DNA of 64,000 nucleotides from Paraburkholderia atlantica (GTDB taxonomy: Bacteria > Pseudomonadota > Gammaproteobacteria > Burkholderiales > Burkholderiaceae): NCBI RefSeq assembly GCF_009362785.1, contig NZ_WHNQ01000022.1:79471-143470 (forward strand). Reading direction: 5' to 3'. Positions 45,510 to 55,972 of the stretch are shown here, in pieces. The notes below the pieces were generated by a model. It had not been told where the DNA came from. It saw nothing but the letters and a program-made list of their open reading frames with translations, and did no database searches. How positions within the stretch are numbered: position 1 is the stretch's first letter; the number at the start of each line of letters is the position of its first letter. The translations under genes and the position numbers were made by a program.

Positions 45510-45534
45510 AAGGAGGCGCACGCAGCGCCTCCTT
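45510..45534 (+). other. 10-bp perfect hairpin after dsbC
   Basis: AAGGAGGCGC-ACGCA-GCGCCTCCTT lies 62 bp after the stop with no U-run. It may terminate weakly or stabilise the dsbC 3' end. Confidence 0.5.
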
Positions 45535-45590
45535 CCGCATCGAGCCCCGAACTTCTTCGCCTCACTCCCTGACACTCCCAAACGCCGCCG

Positions 45591-47381
45591 ATGAAGCCGA
45601 TCCGCTACACCATCGTTCCGAGTAACCCCGCCGCCCACCTGTTCGAAGTCACCGTGACCGTCGCCGATCCCGATCCGGCCGGCCAGCGTTTCATGCTGCC
45701 GGTATGGATTCCGGGCAGCTACATGGTGCGCGAATTCGCGCGAAACATCGTGACGCTGCGCGGGGTCAACGAAGCGGGCCGCAAGGTGCGCGTCGAGAAG
45801 ATCGACAAGCACACGTGGCAGGCCGCGCCGGTCAAGGGCGCCTTGACGCTGCGCTACGAGGTGTACGCGTGGGACATGTCGGTGCGCGCCGCGCATCTGG
45901 ACGACACCATCGGCTTTTTCAACGGCACGAGCGTGTTCCTGTCGCCGCTCAGCCATGAAGACGCGCAGTGCGTGGTCGATATCCAGAAGCCTCAGGGCTC
46001 CGCGTATCGCGACTGGCGTGTCGCGACCGCGCTGCCGGAAGCGCGCGGCACCAGGCGCTACGGCTTCGGCGAGTACCGCGCGCTGAACTACGACGAGCTG
46101 GTCGACCATCCGGTGACGCTCGGCGAGTTCGCGCTCGCGACGTTCAAGGCGCACGGCGTGCCGCACGACGTCGTGATTGCTGGTCGTGTGATCGGGCTCG
46201 ACATGGAGCGGCTGTGCAAGGATCTGAAGCGCATTTGCGAGGCGCAGATCGCGTTGTTCGAGCCGAAATCGAAGAAGGCGCCGGTCGAGCGCTACGTGTT
46301 CATGACGCAAGCCGTCACCGACGGCTACGGCGGACTCGAGCATCGCGCGTCGACCGCGCTGATCTGCAATCGCACCGATCTGCCGGTGCAGGGCCGCGAC
46401 GCGATGAGCGAGGGCTATCGGACCTATCTCGGTCTGTGCAGCCACGAGTATTTCCACACATGGAATGTGAAGCGGATCAAGCCAGCCGTGTTCGCGCCGT
46501 ATGACCTCGGCGTCGAAAACTACACGTCGCTGCTGTGGCTGTTCGAGGGCTTCACGTCGTATTACGACGACCTGATTCTCGTGCGCAGCGGCGTGATCTC
46601 GCAGGACGACTATTTCGGCCTGCTCGGCAAGGTGATCGGCGGCGTGCTGCGCGGCAGCGGGCGCCTTAAGCAGAGCGTCGCCGAAAGCTCGTTCGACGCA
46701 TGGGTCAAGTACTACCGGCAGGACGAGAATGCGCCGAACGCGATCGTCAGCTATTACACGAAGGGCTCGCTGATCGCGCTCGCGTTCGATCTGACGATCC
46801 GTGCGCAGACCGGCAACCAGAAATCGCTCGACGACGTGATGCGTCTGCTGTGGAAGCGCTTTGGCCGTGATTTTTATCGCGGCAAGCCAGTGGGCGTCGA
46901 CGAAAGCGAGATCGAGGCGATTTTTGCGGAAGCGAGCGGCGCGGAACTCGCCGAACTGTTCGCCGAGGGCGTGCGCGGCACGCGCGATCTGCCGCTCGAC
47001 GCGTTGCTCGCGCCGTTCGGCGTCACGCTCGGGCCGGACGCCGACAAGAACGGCAAGCCGTCGCTCGGCGTGCGGCTGCGCGGCGGCGCTGACTGCGCGC
47101 TCGCGACGGTGCACGAGGGCAGCGCCGCGCAGAAAGCGGGCCTTTCCGCTGGCGACGTGCTCATCGCGCTCGATGGCCTGCGCGTGACCGGCGGGAATAT
47201 CGATGCTCTGCTGGCGCGCTACCAGCCGGGCGCAAAGGTCGAGGTGCACGCGTTCCGCCGCGACGAGCTGCGGGTCGCACAGGTGAAGCTCGACGGTCCC
47301 GAAGTGGCGCGCTACAAGCTCACGGTTAGCGATCGCCGTCCCACCGCGCGCAAAGCCCTGGAGCGCTGGCTGACGAAGTGA
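45591..47381 (+). CDS. M61-family metallopeptidase (glycyl aminopeptidase type) with PDZ domain
   Basis: This 596-aa protein has the zinc motif HEYFH (285-289) with a downstream Glu (FEGFTSYYDD), preceded by a beta-rich N-terminal domain, and a C-terminal PDZ domain (~495-580). No signal peptide is visible, so it is probably cytosolic. Family members remove N-terminal Gly or Ala. Confidence 0.93.
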   Translation: MKPIRYTIVPSNPAAHLFEVTVTVADPDPAGQRFMLPVWIPGSYMVREFARNIVTLRGVNEAGRKVRVEKIDKHTWQAAPVKGALTLRYEVYAWDMSVRAAHLDDTIGFFNGTSVFLSPLSHEDAQCVVDIQKPQGSAYRDWRVATALPEARGTRRYGFGEYRALNYDELVDHPVTLGEFALATFKAHGVPHDVVIAGRVIGLDMERLCKDLKRICEAQIALFEPKSKKAPVERYVFMTQAVTDGYGGLEHRASTALICNRTDLPVQGRDAMSEGYRTYLGLCSHEYFHTWNVKRIKPAVFAPYDLGVENYTSLLWLFEGFTSYYDDLILVRSGVISQDDYFGLLGKVIGGVLRGSGRLKQSVAESSFDAWVKYYRQDENAPNAIVSYYTKGSLIALAFDLTIRAQTGNQKSLDDVMRLLWKRFGRDFYRGKPVGVDESEIEAIFAEASGAELAELFAEGVRGTRDLPLDALLAPFGVTLGPDADKNGKPSLGVRLRGGADCALATVHEGSAAQKAGLSAGDVLIALDGLRVTGGNIDALLARYQPGAKVEVHAFRRDELRVAQVKLDGPEVARYKLTVSDRRPTARKALERWLTK

Positions 47382-47575
47382 TCGGCGTGGTGGTGGACCG
47401 CACCGGGCGGTCCACCCATCGTCGCCCGTCTCGGCGTCAATCGGCGGAGGAGGGTAGTCGATTGTCCCACCCATGCAACAATCCGTCGCCGCCGGACGGC
47501 TTTTTCGCCGGTCGGTAAAAAAACACAATGGCTCCACTCGCGCAACACTGCGCGCCCCCTACTGGAGTCAACCCC

Positions 47576-48172
47576 ATGACCACGATCCTGCAAATCAACT
47601 CGGCAGCCCGTTCGCAAGGCGCGAACTCGACGCTTCTCGTCAACGAACTGACCGAAAAGCTGCAACAGTCGAATCCGGGCGCGCAAGTCGTCGTCCGTAA
47701 CCTGCAAGCCGAACCCCTGCCGCACCTCGACGACGCCGTGCTCGGCGCGTTCTTCACGCCTGCCGAGCAGCGTACGCCGGAACAAGCCGAGATCGCCGCT
47801 CGCAGCGAAGCGCTGATTGCTGAACTGCAAGCCGCCGATGTCATCGTGATCGGCGCGCCGATGTACAACTTCGGCATCTCGTCGCAACTGAAGACGTACT
47901 TCGACTTCATCGCGCGTGCGGGCATCACGTTCCGCTACACCGCGAACGGTCCGGAAGGCCTCGTTACGGGCAAGAAGGTCCACGTCGTGTCGGCGCGCGG
48001 CGGCAAGTATCTGGGCACGCCGAACGATAGCCAGACGCCGTATCTGAAGAGCTTCCTCGGCTTCCTCGGCATGACCGACGTGAACTTCATCTATGCCGAA
48101 GGCCTGAACATGGGCCCGGACGCCGCGACCGCCGCGCTGAGCTCGGCACGCGAAGCGATCGCCGCGGTTTAA
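47576..48172 (+). CDS. azoR: FMN-dependent NADH-azoreductase
   Basis: This 198-aa flavodoxin-like reductase has the family N-terminal ILQINSAARSQGANS, the FMN segment GAPMYNFGISSQLKTYFD and VVSARGG. It reduces quinones and azo compounds with NADH. GGAGTC precedes the ATG. A strong terminator follows. Confidence 0.93.
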   Translation: MTTILQINSAARSQGANSTLLVNELTEKLQQSNPGAQVVVRNLQAEPLPHLDDAVLGAFFTPAEQRTPEQAEIAARSEALIAELQAADVIVIGAPMYNFGISSQLKTYFDFIARAGITFRYTANGPEGLVTGKKVHVVSARGGKYLGTPNDSQTPYLKSFLGFLGMTDVNFIYAEGLNMGPDAATAALSSAREAIAAV

Positions 48173-48225
48173 GCGGGTCCGCCTGCCTTGTGCCGCCTGG
48201 ATGCGGCGCAAGCGGTGAAATAAAG

Positions 48226-48262
48226 AACGCCACGGATGGGTTCACCCTCCGTGGCGTTTTCG
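48226..48262. terminator. Intrinsic terminator after azoR
   Basis: AACGCCACGGA pairs with TCCGTGGCGTT (11 bp) and a GGG/CCC pair continues the stem around a TTCA loop; TTTT follows. Confidence 0.8.
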
Positions 48263-48294
48263 CTTTGTATCGCCATCCTCCGACGGCGACGCCG

Positions 48295-49119
48295 TCACGC
48301 AAGCATTTGCGCGTCGTCCGGCAGACGCCAGTCGATCGGCTCCCGGCCGTGCTGCAGCAGATATTCGTTCGCCTTCGCGAAATGGCCGCAACCGAGAAAG
48401 CCGCGATGCGCGGACAACGGCGACGGATGCGGCGCCTCCAGCACACAGTGCGATTTGCCGCCGAGCAGCGCGCGCTTGGCCTGCGCATGCGCGCCCCACA
48501 GCATGAACACGAGGTTCTGAGGCCGCGTCGCGAGTTCGTGGATCAGCGTGTCCGTGCATTTTTCCCAGCCGCGTTTCGCGTGGCTCGCGGCACTGTCGCG
48601 CTCGACGGTCAGCACCGTGTTCAGCAGCAGCACGCCCTGTCTGGCCCAGCTGTCGAGGCAACCGTGCTGCGGCGTTGCGTGACCGAGACTCGCGGCGATT
48701 TCCTTAAAGATGTTGCGCAGCGACGGCGGCGGCCGCACGTGGGGCGCGACCGAAAACGCGAGACCGTGCGCCTGCGGCGTGCCGCGGTCTTCGCCGTGGT
48801 ACGGGTCCTGGCCGAGGATCACGACCTTCACTTCGTCGGGACTCGTCAGGCGCAGCGCGCGGAACACGTCGGCCGGATAGATGGTTTTGCCGGCGGCACG
48901 CTCGCCGTCGACGAAGCGGCACAGCGGCGCGTAGGTGTCGCTGTCGATGAAGGGTTTCAAATGCGCGCGCCAGGCCGCCGGCAGCGCCGCGAATTGAGCT
49001 TCGAGCGTGGGCGGGGCGGCGGTGGTGGTGTCGGCCGAGGCTGCGGAGGGAGCTGGGGCGGCATCGTCGAACAACGATGCCTGCGGCGAACTGGAGCGGG
49101 TACGGGTAGCGGAGGTCAT
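48295..49119 (-). CDS. ung: Uracil-DNA glycosylase
   Basis: This ~274-aa base-excision repair enzyme has the water-activating motif GQDPYHGEDRGTPQAHGLAFS, LLLNTVLTVE and the DNA-intercalating loop HPSPLSAHRGF. Its N-terminal ~40 residues form a flexible Ser/Ala-rich extension. The start (MTSATRTRS) gives family length; the frame extends 7 codons upstream to a TTG. Confidence 0.95.
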   Translation of the reverse strand: MTSATRTRSSSPQASLFDDAAPAPSAASADTTTAAPPTLEAQFAALPAAWRAHLKPFIDSDTYAPLCRFVDGERAAGKTIYPADVFRALRLTSPDEVKVVILGQDPYHGEDRGTPQAHGLAFSVAPHVRPPPSLRNIFKEIAASLGHATPQHGCLDSWARQGVLLLNTVLTVERDSAASHAKRGWEKCTDTLIHELATRPQNLVFMLWGAHAQAKRALLGGKSHCVLEAPHPSPLSAHRGFLGCGHFAKANEYLLQHGREPIDWRLPDDAQMLA

Positions 49120-49217
49120 GGCGGGGAAGTGTCGCAGCAAACGCTGGCTAGCTCAAGCTGCGACAAGCAAGCGCATGAGATGCCGCGGGTTTCGGGCAAC
49201 CCGCGCCCATCCCGCGC

Positions 49218-49844
49218 TCAGCCCGCGCGCAACCGATAGCCGCGCTGCGCCTTGCTGATGTCATCCGGCGCGAGGCCGGCAATCCGTTTGCCGAGTTCGG
49301 CGGCGAGCGTGTGAAGCGCCGCTTCGTCGCCCGACTTCAGTTCGAGCTCGATCTCCGAGATCGGCGCGCGGCGCGCTTCATCGTCGACTTCGGCAAGCAC
49401 GTCGCCTTGATCGATCGCCGCCTCGATCTGGGCGCCGTCGGTGTCGAGCAGCCATAGCGTGCGCGTGAAATTCGTGTGGAACAGCTCGATCAGCGCAGGC
49501 GCGGCCTGTTTCAGAGCGGCCGCGGCGGCGGGTTCGTCGCAAGCGCTCAGCAGCGAATCGATTTCGAGCTTCGCGCCGGCGACCGGCATTTCCCATTCGT
49601 GCCGGCTATGCAAGCCGTTCGTCGCCGTGCCGACCGTTTTGAAGGTCTGCAGCCAGCCGTCCGGCGTCTGCCGCAGACGCAGCGCGCTCTTCGACGACGC
49701 CAGCGTCAACTGCGGCGTGTCGAAGTAAATGTTCACGAGCTTGATCGCGCGACCCTTCTTGCCGGCGCGCGCGGCGAACCACTGCGTCGCCGCCTGCACC
49801 TGCGAAGCCGGCAGTGCCAGCTTGATTTCGCGTTCCATGCTCAC
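49218..49844 (-). CDS. CYTH-domain phosphatase/cyclase-like protein
   Basis: This 208-aa protein has the CYTH signature EREIKL at the N-terminus (ExExK) and a beta-barrel tunnel fold (YFDTPQLTL; TVGTATNGLHSRHEWEM; SEIELELKSGD). Bacterial single-domain CYTH proteins are often inorganic triphosphatases; cyclase activity is possible. AAGGA lies 8 nt before the GTG start. It follows trpC by 32 bp on the same strand. Confidence 0.88.
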   Translation of the reverse strand: MSMEREIKLALPASQVQAATQWFAARAGKKGRAIKLVNIYFDTPQLTLASSKSALRLRQTPDGWLQTFKTVGTATNGLHSRHEWEMPVAGAKLEIDSLLSACDEPAAAAALKQAAPALIELFHTNFTRTLWLLDTDGAQIEAAIDQGDVLAEVDDEARRAPISEIELELKSGDEAALHTLAAELGKRIAGLAPDDISKAQRGYRLRAG

Positions 49845-49876
49845 GGTACGTGTCCTTGCTTATGCGAGCGCCGGGC

Positions 49877-50662
49877 TCAGAAAAACATCCGCGCAAGTTC
49901 CACGCCCGGCTCGTCCGCCCGCATGAACGCCTCGCCGACGAGGAACGTATGCACGTTGCGCGCGCGCATGCGCTCGACGTCGTCGCGCGACAGGATGCCC
50001 GACTCGGTCACGACGATGCGGTCGTCCGGAATTGCGTCGAGCATGCCGAGCGTCGTGTCGAGCGAGGTTTCGAAGGTGCGCAGGTTGCGGTTGTTGATGC
50101 CGATCAGCGGCGTCTTCAGCGTCAGCGCTTCCTTGAGTTCATCGCTGTCATGCACTTCGACGAGCACCGCGAGACCGAGCGAATGCGCGAGCGCTTCGAG
50201 GTCCTGCATCTCGGCGGTTTCGAGCGCGGCGGCGATCAGCAGGATCGCGTCGGCGCCCATCGCGCGTGCTTCGACGACCTGATACGGATCGACGATGAAG
50301 TCCTTGCGAATCACTGGCAACTGGCACGCGGCGCGCGCTTGCTGCAGATACGCGACGCTGCCCTGGAAGAACTGCACGTCGGTCAGCACGGACAGACACG
50401 CCGCGCCGTGCTTCTCGTACGAACGTGCGATGTCGGCCGGCACGAAGTGCTCGCGCAGTACCCCCTTCGACGGGCTCGCCTTCTTCACTTCGGAGATCAC
50501 CGCGGCGAGACCCGCCGCGTGCTTGGCGCGGATTGCGCCGACGAAGTCGCGCAGATCGCGCGACGACGCTTCGAGCCGCAATTCTTCGAGCGGTACGCTT
50601 TGTTCGGCCGCCCGGATTTCTTCGCGTTTGACCGCGATGATGCGGTCGAGAATGTCGCTCAT
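49877..50662 (-). CDS. trpC: Indole-3-glycerol phosphate synthase
   Basis: This 261-aa TIM-barrel enzyme converts CdRP to indole-3-glycerol phosphate. Signature IAEVKKASPSKG-like (ISEVKKASPSKG, ~56-67), IRKDFIVDPYQ and GINNRNLRTFE are present. It is fourth in trpEGDC, 18 bp after trpD. Confidence 0.96.
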   Translation of the reverse strand: MSDILDRIIAVKREEIRAAEQSVPLEELRLEASSRDLRDFVGAIRAKHAAGLAAVISEVKKASPSKGVLREHFVPADIARSYEKHGAACLSVLTDVQFFQGSVAYLQQARAACQLPVIRKDFIVDPYQVVEARAMGADAILLIAAALETAEMQDLEALAHSLGLAVLVEVHDSDELKEALTLKTPLIGINNRNLRTFETSLDTTLGMLDAIPDDRIVVTESGILSRDDVERMRARNVHTFLVGEAFMRADEPGVELARMFF

Positions 50663-50680
50663 AAATGTCTCGCTACGTGA

Positions 50681-51712
50681 TTACTGCTTGAATTGCTGGG
50701 TGAAGCGCACCAGTTCGTCGACCTTTGCACGCGCCTTGCCGCTCGCGATCGCTTCGCGCGCGAGCACGATGCCGTCCGCGATCGTGGCAGCGACGTTCGC
50801 CGAATAGAGTGCCGTGCCGGCGTTCAGCGTGACGATTTCGCGCGCGACGCCGGGCTTGTTGTCGAGTGCGTCGAGCAGCATGACCTTCGACTCGTTCGCG
50901 TCGGCGACTTTCAGCGTGCGATTCGACACCATCTGCATGCCGAAGTCCTCCGGATGGATCTCGTACTCGCGGATTTCGCCGTCGCGCAACTCGCCGACCA
51001 GCGTGGCGCCGCCGAGCGACACCTCGTCCATGCCGTCCATCCCGTACACGACGAGCACGTGCTTGGCGCCGAGGCGCTGCATCACGCGTACCTGAATGCC
51101 GACGAGGTCGGGGTGGAACACCCCCATCAGCTGATTCGGCGCGCCGGCCGGATTGGTGAGCGGCCCGAGGATATTGAAGATCGTGCGGATGCCGAGTTCG
51201 CGGCGTACCGGCGCGACGTTTTTCATCGCCGGATGATGATTCGGCGCGAACATGAAGCCCATGCCCGTTTCCGCGATCGATGCGGCGACCTGCTCGGGCT
51301 GCAGATCGATGTTGACGCCGAGCGCCTCGAGCACGTCCGCGCTGCCCGACTTGCTCGATACGCTGCGATTGCCGTGCTTCGCGACTTTCGCGCCTGCCGC
51401 GGCCGATACGAACATCGTCGCGGTGGAAATGTTGAACGTGTGTGCACCGTCGCCGCCGGTGCCGACGATGTCGACGAAGTTCGAGTTGTCCTGAACGTCG
51501 ACGTGCCGGGCAAATTCACGCATCACCGTGGCGGCGGCGGTGATTTCGCCGATGGTCTCCTTTTTGACGCGCAGACCGGTGATGATCGCCGCCGACATCA
51601 CCGGCGACAGCTCGCCGCGCATGATCAGGCGCATCAGGTGCAGCATTTCGTCGTGGAAAATCTCGCGGTGCTCGATGGTCCGCTGCAAGGCTTCCTGGGG
51701 CGTAATGGACAT
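50681..51712 (-). CDS. trpD: Anthranilate phosphoribosyltransferase
   Basis: This 343-aa enzyme transfers phosphoribosyl to anthranilate. The PRPP motif GTGGDGAHTFNIST (~82-95) and NRSVSSKSGSADVLEALG are visible. The start at 51712 (MSITPQEAL) matches the family. It lies 19 bp after trpG. Confidence 0.96.
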   Translation of the reverse strand: MSITPQEALQRTIEHREIFHDEMLHLMRLIMRGELSPVMSAAIITGLRVKKETIGEITAAATVMREFARHVDVQDNSNFVDIVGTGGDGAHTFNISTATMFVSAAAGAKVAKHGNRSVSSKSGSADVLEALGVNIDLQPEQVAASIAETGMGFMFAPNHHPAMKNVAPVRRELGIRTIFNILGPLTNPAGAPNQLMGVFHPDLVGIQVRVMQRLGAKHVLVVYGMDGMDEVSLGGATLVGELRDGEIREYEIHPEDFGMQMVSNRTLKVADANESKVMLLDALDNKPGVAREIVTLNAGTALYSANVAATIADGIVLAREAIASGKARAKVDELVRFTQQFKQ

Positions 51713-51731
51713 GATCTCGTCTCTCTTGTGG

Positions 51732-52349
<618 letters not shown>

Positions 52350-52362
52350 GGTGTGTCTCCGG

Positions 52363-53856
52363 TCAGAAGTCGCTATCGAGGCCGTCCTGGACCTGCTCGG
52401 CCGCGCGCATCACCGCGCGCGCCTTGTTCTCGGTTTCTTGCCATTCGGATTCCGGCACCGAATCGGCGACCACGCCCGCGGCCGCCTGCACATACAGATT
52501 GCCGTTCGCGATCACGCCGGTGCGGATCGTGATGGCCAGATCCATCTCGCCGGTGAACGACAGATAGCCGACCGCCCCGCCGTACAGGCCGCGCTTGATG
52601 GGCTCGAGCTCGTCGATCAGTTCCATCGCGCGGACCTTCGGCGCGCCCGACAGCGTGCCGGCCGGGAAGGTGGCGCGCAGCACGTCGAAATTGGTCATGT
52701 CTTTTTTGAGCTTGCCTTCGACGGAGCTGACGATGTGCTGAACGTGCGAGTACTTCTCGATCACCATCTTGTCGGTGACGACGACCGAGCCGATCTGCGC
52801 GATGCGGCCGACGTCGTTGCGCGCGAGGTCGATCAGCATTACGTGTTCGGCGATTTCCTTCGGGTCGTTCAGCAGCTCGGTCGCAAGCTGGGCGTCGCGC
52901 TCGGGCGTGTTGCCGCGCGGACGCGTGCCGGCGAGCGGGCGGATCGTGACGATACGGTCCTCGCCGCGCTTTTCCTGGCGCACCAGAATTTCCGGCGACG
53001 CGCCGACCACGTGGAAGTCGCCGAAGTTGTAGTAGTACATGTACGGCGACGGATTCAGCGAGCGCAGCGCGCGATACAGCGACAGCGGATTGTCGCGGTA
53101 CGGCTTGGTCAGGCGCTGGCCGACCTGCACCTGCATCAGTTCGCCGGCGGCGATGTATTCCTTGGCCTTGCGCACGGCGGCCAGGTAATCGTCTTTCGCG
53201 AACTCCCGGTAGATCTCGGTGCGCACGCTGGCCGACACGACAGGCGGCTCGACGGTGACGCGCAACCGCTGGCGCAGTTCGCGCAGACGCTGCTTCGCCT
53301 TCGTATACGCCTCGGCCTGGGTCGGGTCCGCGTAGACCACCAGATAGAGCTTGCCCGCGAGGTTGTCGATGACGGCGACTTCCTCGGTCAGCAGCAACTG
53401 AATGTCGGGCAGGTTCAGATCGTCTTTCGGCGCGCTGTGCGCGAGCTTCTTCTCGATGTAGCGCACCGCGTCATAGCCGAAGTAGCCGGCGAGGCCGCCC
53501 GTGAAACGCGGCAGCCCCGGGCGTTGCGCGACCTTGAAGCGCGCCTGGAACTGCTGGATGAAAGCGAGCGGATCGCCGTCGTGCGTCTCGACGACCTTGC
53601 CGTCGCGCACCACTTCCGACACGCCGTTGCGCGTCCGCACCAAAGTGCGTGCCGGCAGGCCGATGAACGAATAGCGCCCGAAGCGTTCACCGCCGACTAC
53701 CGATTCCAGCAGGAACGAGTTGGCGCCGTTGCGCTCGGTCTGAGCGAGCTTCAGGTACAGCGACAGCGGCGTTTCGAGGTCGGCGAGCGCTTCGGCGATC
53801 AGCGGGATGCGGTTGAAACCCTCGTTGGCGAGGGACTGGAATTCGAGTTCGGTCAT
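52363..53856 (-). CDS. trpE: Anthranilate synthase component I
   Basis: This 497-aa chorismate-using subunit makes anthranilate from chorismate with TrpG. C-terminal chorismate-binding signatures are clear (TIRPLAGTRPRG, ELLNDPKEIAEHVMLIDLARND, FPAGTLSGAPKVRAMELI, GAVGYLSF). The start at 53856 has the family N-terminus MTELEFQSL. It is preceded by a 379-bp gap that should hold the trp promoter. Confidence 0.96.
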   Translation of the reverse strand: MTELEFQSLANEGFNRIPLIAEALADLETPLSLYLKLAQTERNGANSFLLESVVGGERFGRYSFIGLPARTLVRTRNGVSEVVRDGKVVETHDGDPLAFIQQFQARFKVAQRPGLPRFTGGLAGYFGYDAVRYIEKKLAHSAPKDDLNLPDIQLLLTEEVAVIDNLAGKLYLVVYADPTQAEAYTKAKQRLRELRQRLRVTVEPPVVSASVRTEIYREFAKDDYLAAVRKAKEYIAAGELMQVQVGQRLTKPYRDNPLSLYRALRSLNPSPYMYYYNFGDFHVVGASPEILVRQEKRGEDRIVTIRPLAGTRPRGNTPERDAQLATELLNDPKEIAEHVMLIDLARNDVGRIAQIGSVVVTDKMVIEKYSHVQHIVSSVEGKLKKDMTNFDVLRATFPAGTLSGAPKVRAMELIDELEPIKRGLYGGAVGYLSFTGEMDLAITIRTGVIANGNLYVQAAAGVVADSVPESEWQETENKARAVMRAAEQVQDGLDSDF

Positions 53857-54235
53857 GTTCCGATCCTGTACGGTGGTCCGGCGGCAGCAAGCGTCGGGCA
53901 AAGCGGGGCGAAGCGCCTCCGGTCAGGGCGTGGGTCGACGTTCTCGACACGATGATACCGACCGGCGCGGGTCTTCCATCGGCGCGTGCGAGCGGTGCAG
54001 GTGAGCAGCAACGGTACCTTTCGGGTACGCGCAGGCTCAAGCAGCCGATGCAGCAGCGCAAATATAGAACGATGGAAAAAGCGCGTAAGCGCAGCGAAGT
54101 AAAAAACGGTTGCCGAAGACAAGCTTCAGCGTACCTCAGGCGAGGTTAGCGCGACCAGCGACGCCAGGGCCAGGCTCCCCGGTCGATGCTAATCAGACTC
54201 CGTTTTTTATTCAGAAACATGAGGATGAAGGACTG
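53857..54235 (-). other. 379-bp region upstream of trpE
   Basis: No gene is supported. It contains a candidate promoter (54061-54088), a GTACC-TTTCG-GGTAC hairpin (54014-54028) and a minus-strand T6 run near 54106-54101 after two weak hairpins. I found no leader peptide with clustered Trp codons and so no evidence for classical attenuation. Confidence 0.5.
54061..54088 (-). promoter_or_regulatory. Candidate trpE promoter
   Basis: Minus-strand TTACGC (54088-54083), a 16-bp spacer and TATATT (54066-54061) lie ~205 bp before trpE, which would give a ~200-nt leader. Confidence 0.35.
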
Positions 54236-54952
54236 TTAAGTCGTGGATTGGTGCGCTGCGATCGCCTTGGCGGCGTCGAGCAGCGAGGCAACTATACCAT
54301 CGGATTTTATCGTTTGTATAGCTTGGCCGTGGTTGTAGCCGTAGGGCACGGTCAGCGTCGCCATACCGGCCGCGCGGCCCGCCAGCGCGTCGTTTTCCGA
54401 GTCGCCGATCGCGACCGTGGCGCTCGGCTCGACGCCGAGTTGCGCGGCGGCAGTCAGCATCGGCAGCGGGTCTGGTTTCTTTTTCGCGAGACTGTCGCCG
54501 CCGAGAACGACGCTGAAATACTGTGCGAGTCCGTATTGCTGCAGCAATTCGAGCGCGAAGCGGTGCGGCTTGTTGGTCACGCAGGCGAGCCTCAGGCCCG
54601 CGTCGCGCATCGCGCGCAGCCCGGCTTCGACGTCCGGGTAAAGCCGCGTGTGCACGCCATTGATCTTCGCGTACTCGGCCTGATAGATCGCGAGCGCTTC
54701 GTCGAAGCGCTCTTGCGCATGTTCGGTTTCGAAGCGCGGCGCGAGCACGCTGCGGATCAGATGCTCCGAACCTTTGCCGACATAGCCGACCACTTCCTCG
54801 CGCGTCGTTTCTTCCGCGTCGAGCTGAGCAAGCATGCCGTTCAGGCCGGCGGTGAAGTCGTCGGCGGTGTCGATCATCGTGCCGTCGAGGTCGATGATCG
54901 CGGCTTCGAGACGCGGGCCGGTGAAGGACGGGGCGGGGTACGGAGCAGTCAT
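54236..54952 (-). CDS. gph: Phosphoglycolate phosphatase
   Basis: This 238-aa HAD phosphatase has motif I IDLDGTMIDTADDF, motif II VTNKPHRF, Lys in KKKPDPLPML and motif IV GDSENDALAG. It dephosphorylates 2-phosphoglycolate. It lies 7 bp after rpe, a common pairing. Confidence 0.94.
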   Translation of the reverse strand: MTAPYPAPSFTGPRLEAAIIDLDGTMIDTADDFTAGLNGMLAQLDAEETTREEVVGYVGKGSEHLIRSVLAPRFETEHAQERFDEALAIYQAEYAKINGVHTRLYPDVEAGLRAMRDAGLRLACVTNKPHRFALELLQQYGLAQYFSVVLGGDSLAKKKPDPLPMLTAAAQLGVEPSATVAIGDSENDALAGRAAGMATLTVPYGYNHGQAIQTIKSDGIVASLLDAAKAIAAHQSTT

Positions 54953-54959
54953 CGTCGGA

Positions 54960-55643
54960 TCAGCGCTGGACGGTGGCGAGGGCGGCGCGCATCTTGTCGA
55001 TCACGACTTTGTGATCGGGTTGGCCAAAAATCGCCGAGCCGGCCACGAACGTGTCCGCGCCGGCCGCCGCGATTTCCGCGATGTTGTCGACCTTCACGCC
55101 GCCGTCCACTTCGAGGTGGATGTCGCGGCCGGTGCGCTCGGTGTAGGCGTCGATGCGCTTGCGCGCTTCGCGCAGCTTGTTGAGCGCCTCGGGGATGAAC
55201 GACTGGCCGCCGAAGCCTGGGTTTACCGACATGATCAGCACGAGGTCGACCTTGTCCATCACGTGATCGAGATAGTTCAGCGACGTCGCCGGATTGAACA
55301 CGAGGCCGGCCTTGCAGCCGTGGTCGCGGATCAGCGACAGCGTGCGGTCGATGTGCTCCGACGCTTCCGGGTGAAAGCTGATCAGGTTCGCGCCGGCTTT
55401 CGCGAAGTCCGGCACGATGCGGTCGACGGGGCGCACCATCAGGTGCACGTCGATCGGCACGTCGACGTGCGGGCGGATCGCTTCGCAAACGAGCGGGCCG
55501 ATGGTCAGATTCGGCACGTAGTGGTTGTCCATCACGTCGAAGTGGATCCAGTCGGCGCCGGCGGCGACGACGTTGCGGACCTCTTCACCCAGACGGGCGA
55601 AATCGGCGGAGAGAATGCTGGGGGCGATGCGAAATTGCGTCAT
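54960..55643 (-). CDS. rpe: Ribulose-phosphate 3-epimerase
   Basis: This 227-aa TIM-barrel enzyme of the pentose phosphate pathway has IAPSILSADFARLGEE, HFDVMDNHYVPNLTIGP, VNPGFGGQSFI and EVDGGVKVDNI with the metal-binding His and Asp residues. The start at 55643 (MTQFRIAPS) fits the family. Confidence 0.96.
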   Translation of the reverse strand: MTQFRIAPSILSADFARLGEEVRNVVAAGADWIHFDVMDNHYVPNLTIGPLVCEAIRPHVDVPIDVHLMVRPVDRIVPDFAKAGANLISFHPEASEHIDRTLSLIRDHGCKAGLVFNPATSLNYLDHVMDKVDLVLIMSVNPGFGGQSFIPEALNKLREARKRIDAYTERTGRDIHLEVDGGVKVDNIAEIAAAGADTFVAGSAIFGQPDHKVVIDKMRAALATVQR

Positions 55644-55972
55644 GACGGGAGGCGGATGCAAGCGGGAAAGCGCCATTTTACCGTTTTTGCGCGTGCGGAC
55701 CGGCGCGCTGGCCGCGGTTGGGATCGCGGAATCGCGCGATGAACCATCGCAAAGCGCTGGCGCAAAAACGGCATCGAGAGGCGGCGCCGCAAAGCGGCCG
55801 GGTCCCGGCGTCTTAGACGCCCCTGGCCAAAACGCGTGTTCGGTTGCGGCCATGCCGCGCATCAAGCAGAATGCCACTCCATGAGCGCCGCATCGCCGCT
55901 GCACCCGCAGACCATTGGCGTTCGGGGCCTTCCACGATTTTTCACAGCCCGTTTGATCAGATCGGAATCAGG

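Noticed and set aside
45273..47537. Long minus-strand open frame (754 codons) opposite the M61 protease
   Set aside because: Same reason: antisense shadow of a well-supported metallopeptidase with intact HEYFH motif.
53857..54235. Trp leader peptide and attenuator before trpE
   Set aside because: No short frame with tandem Trp codons and no terminator/antiterminator pair could be identified; only weak hairpins are present.
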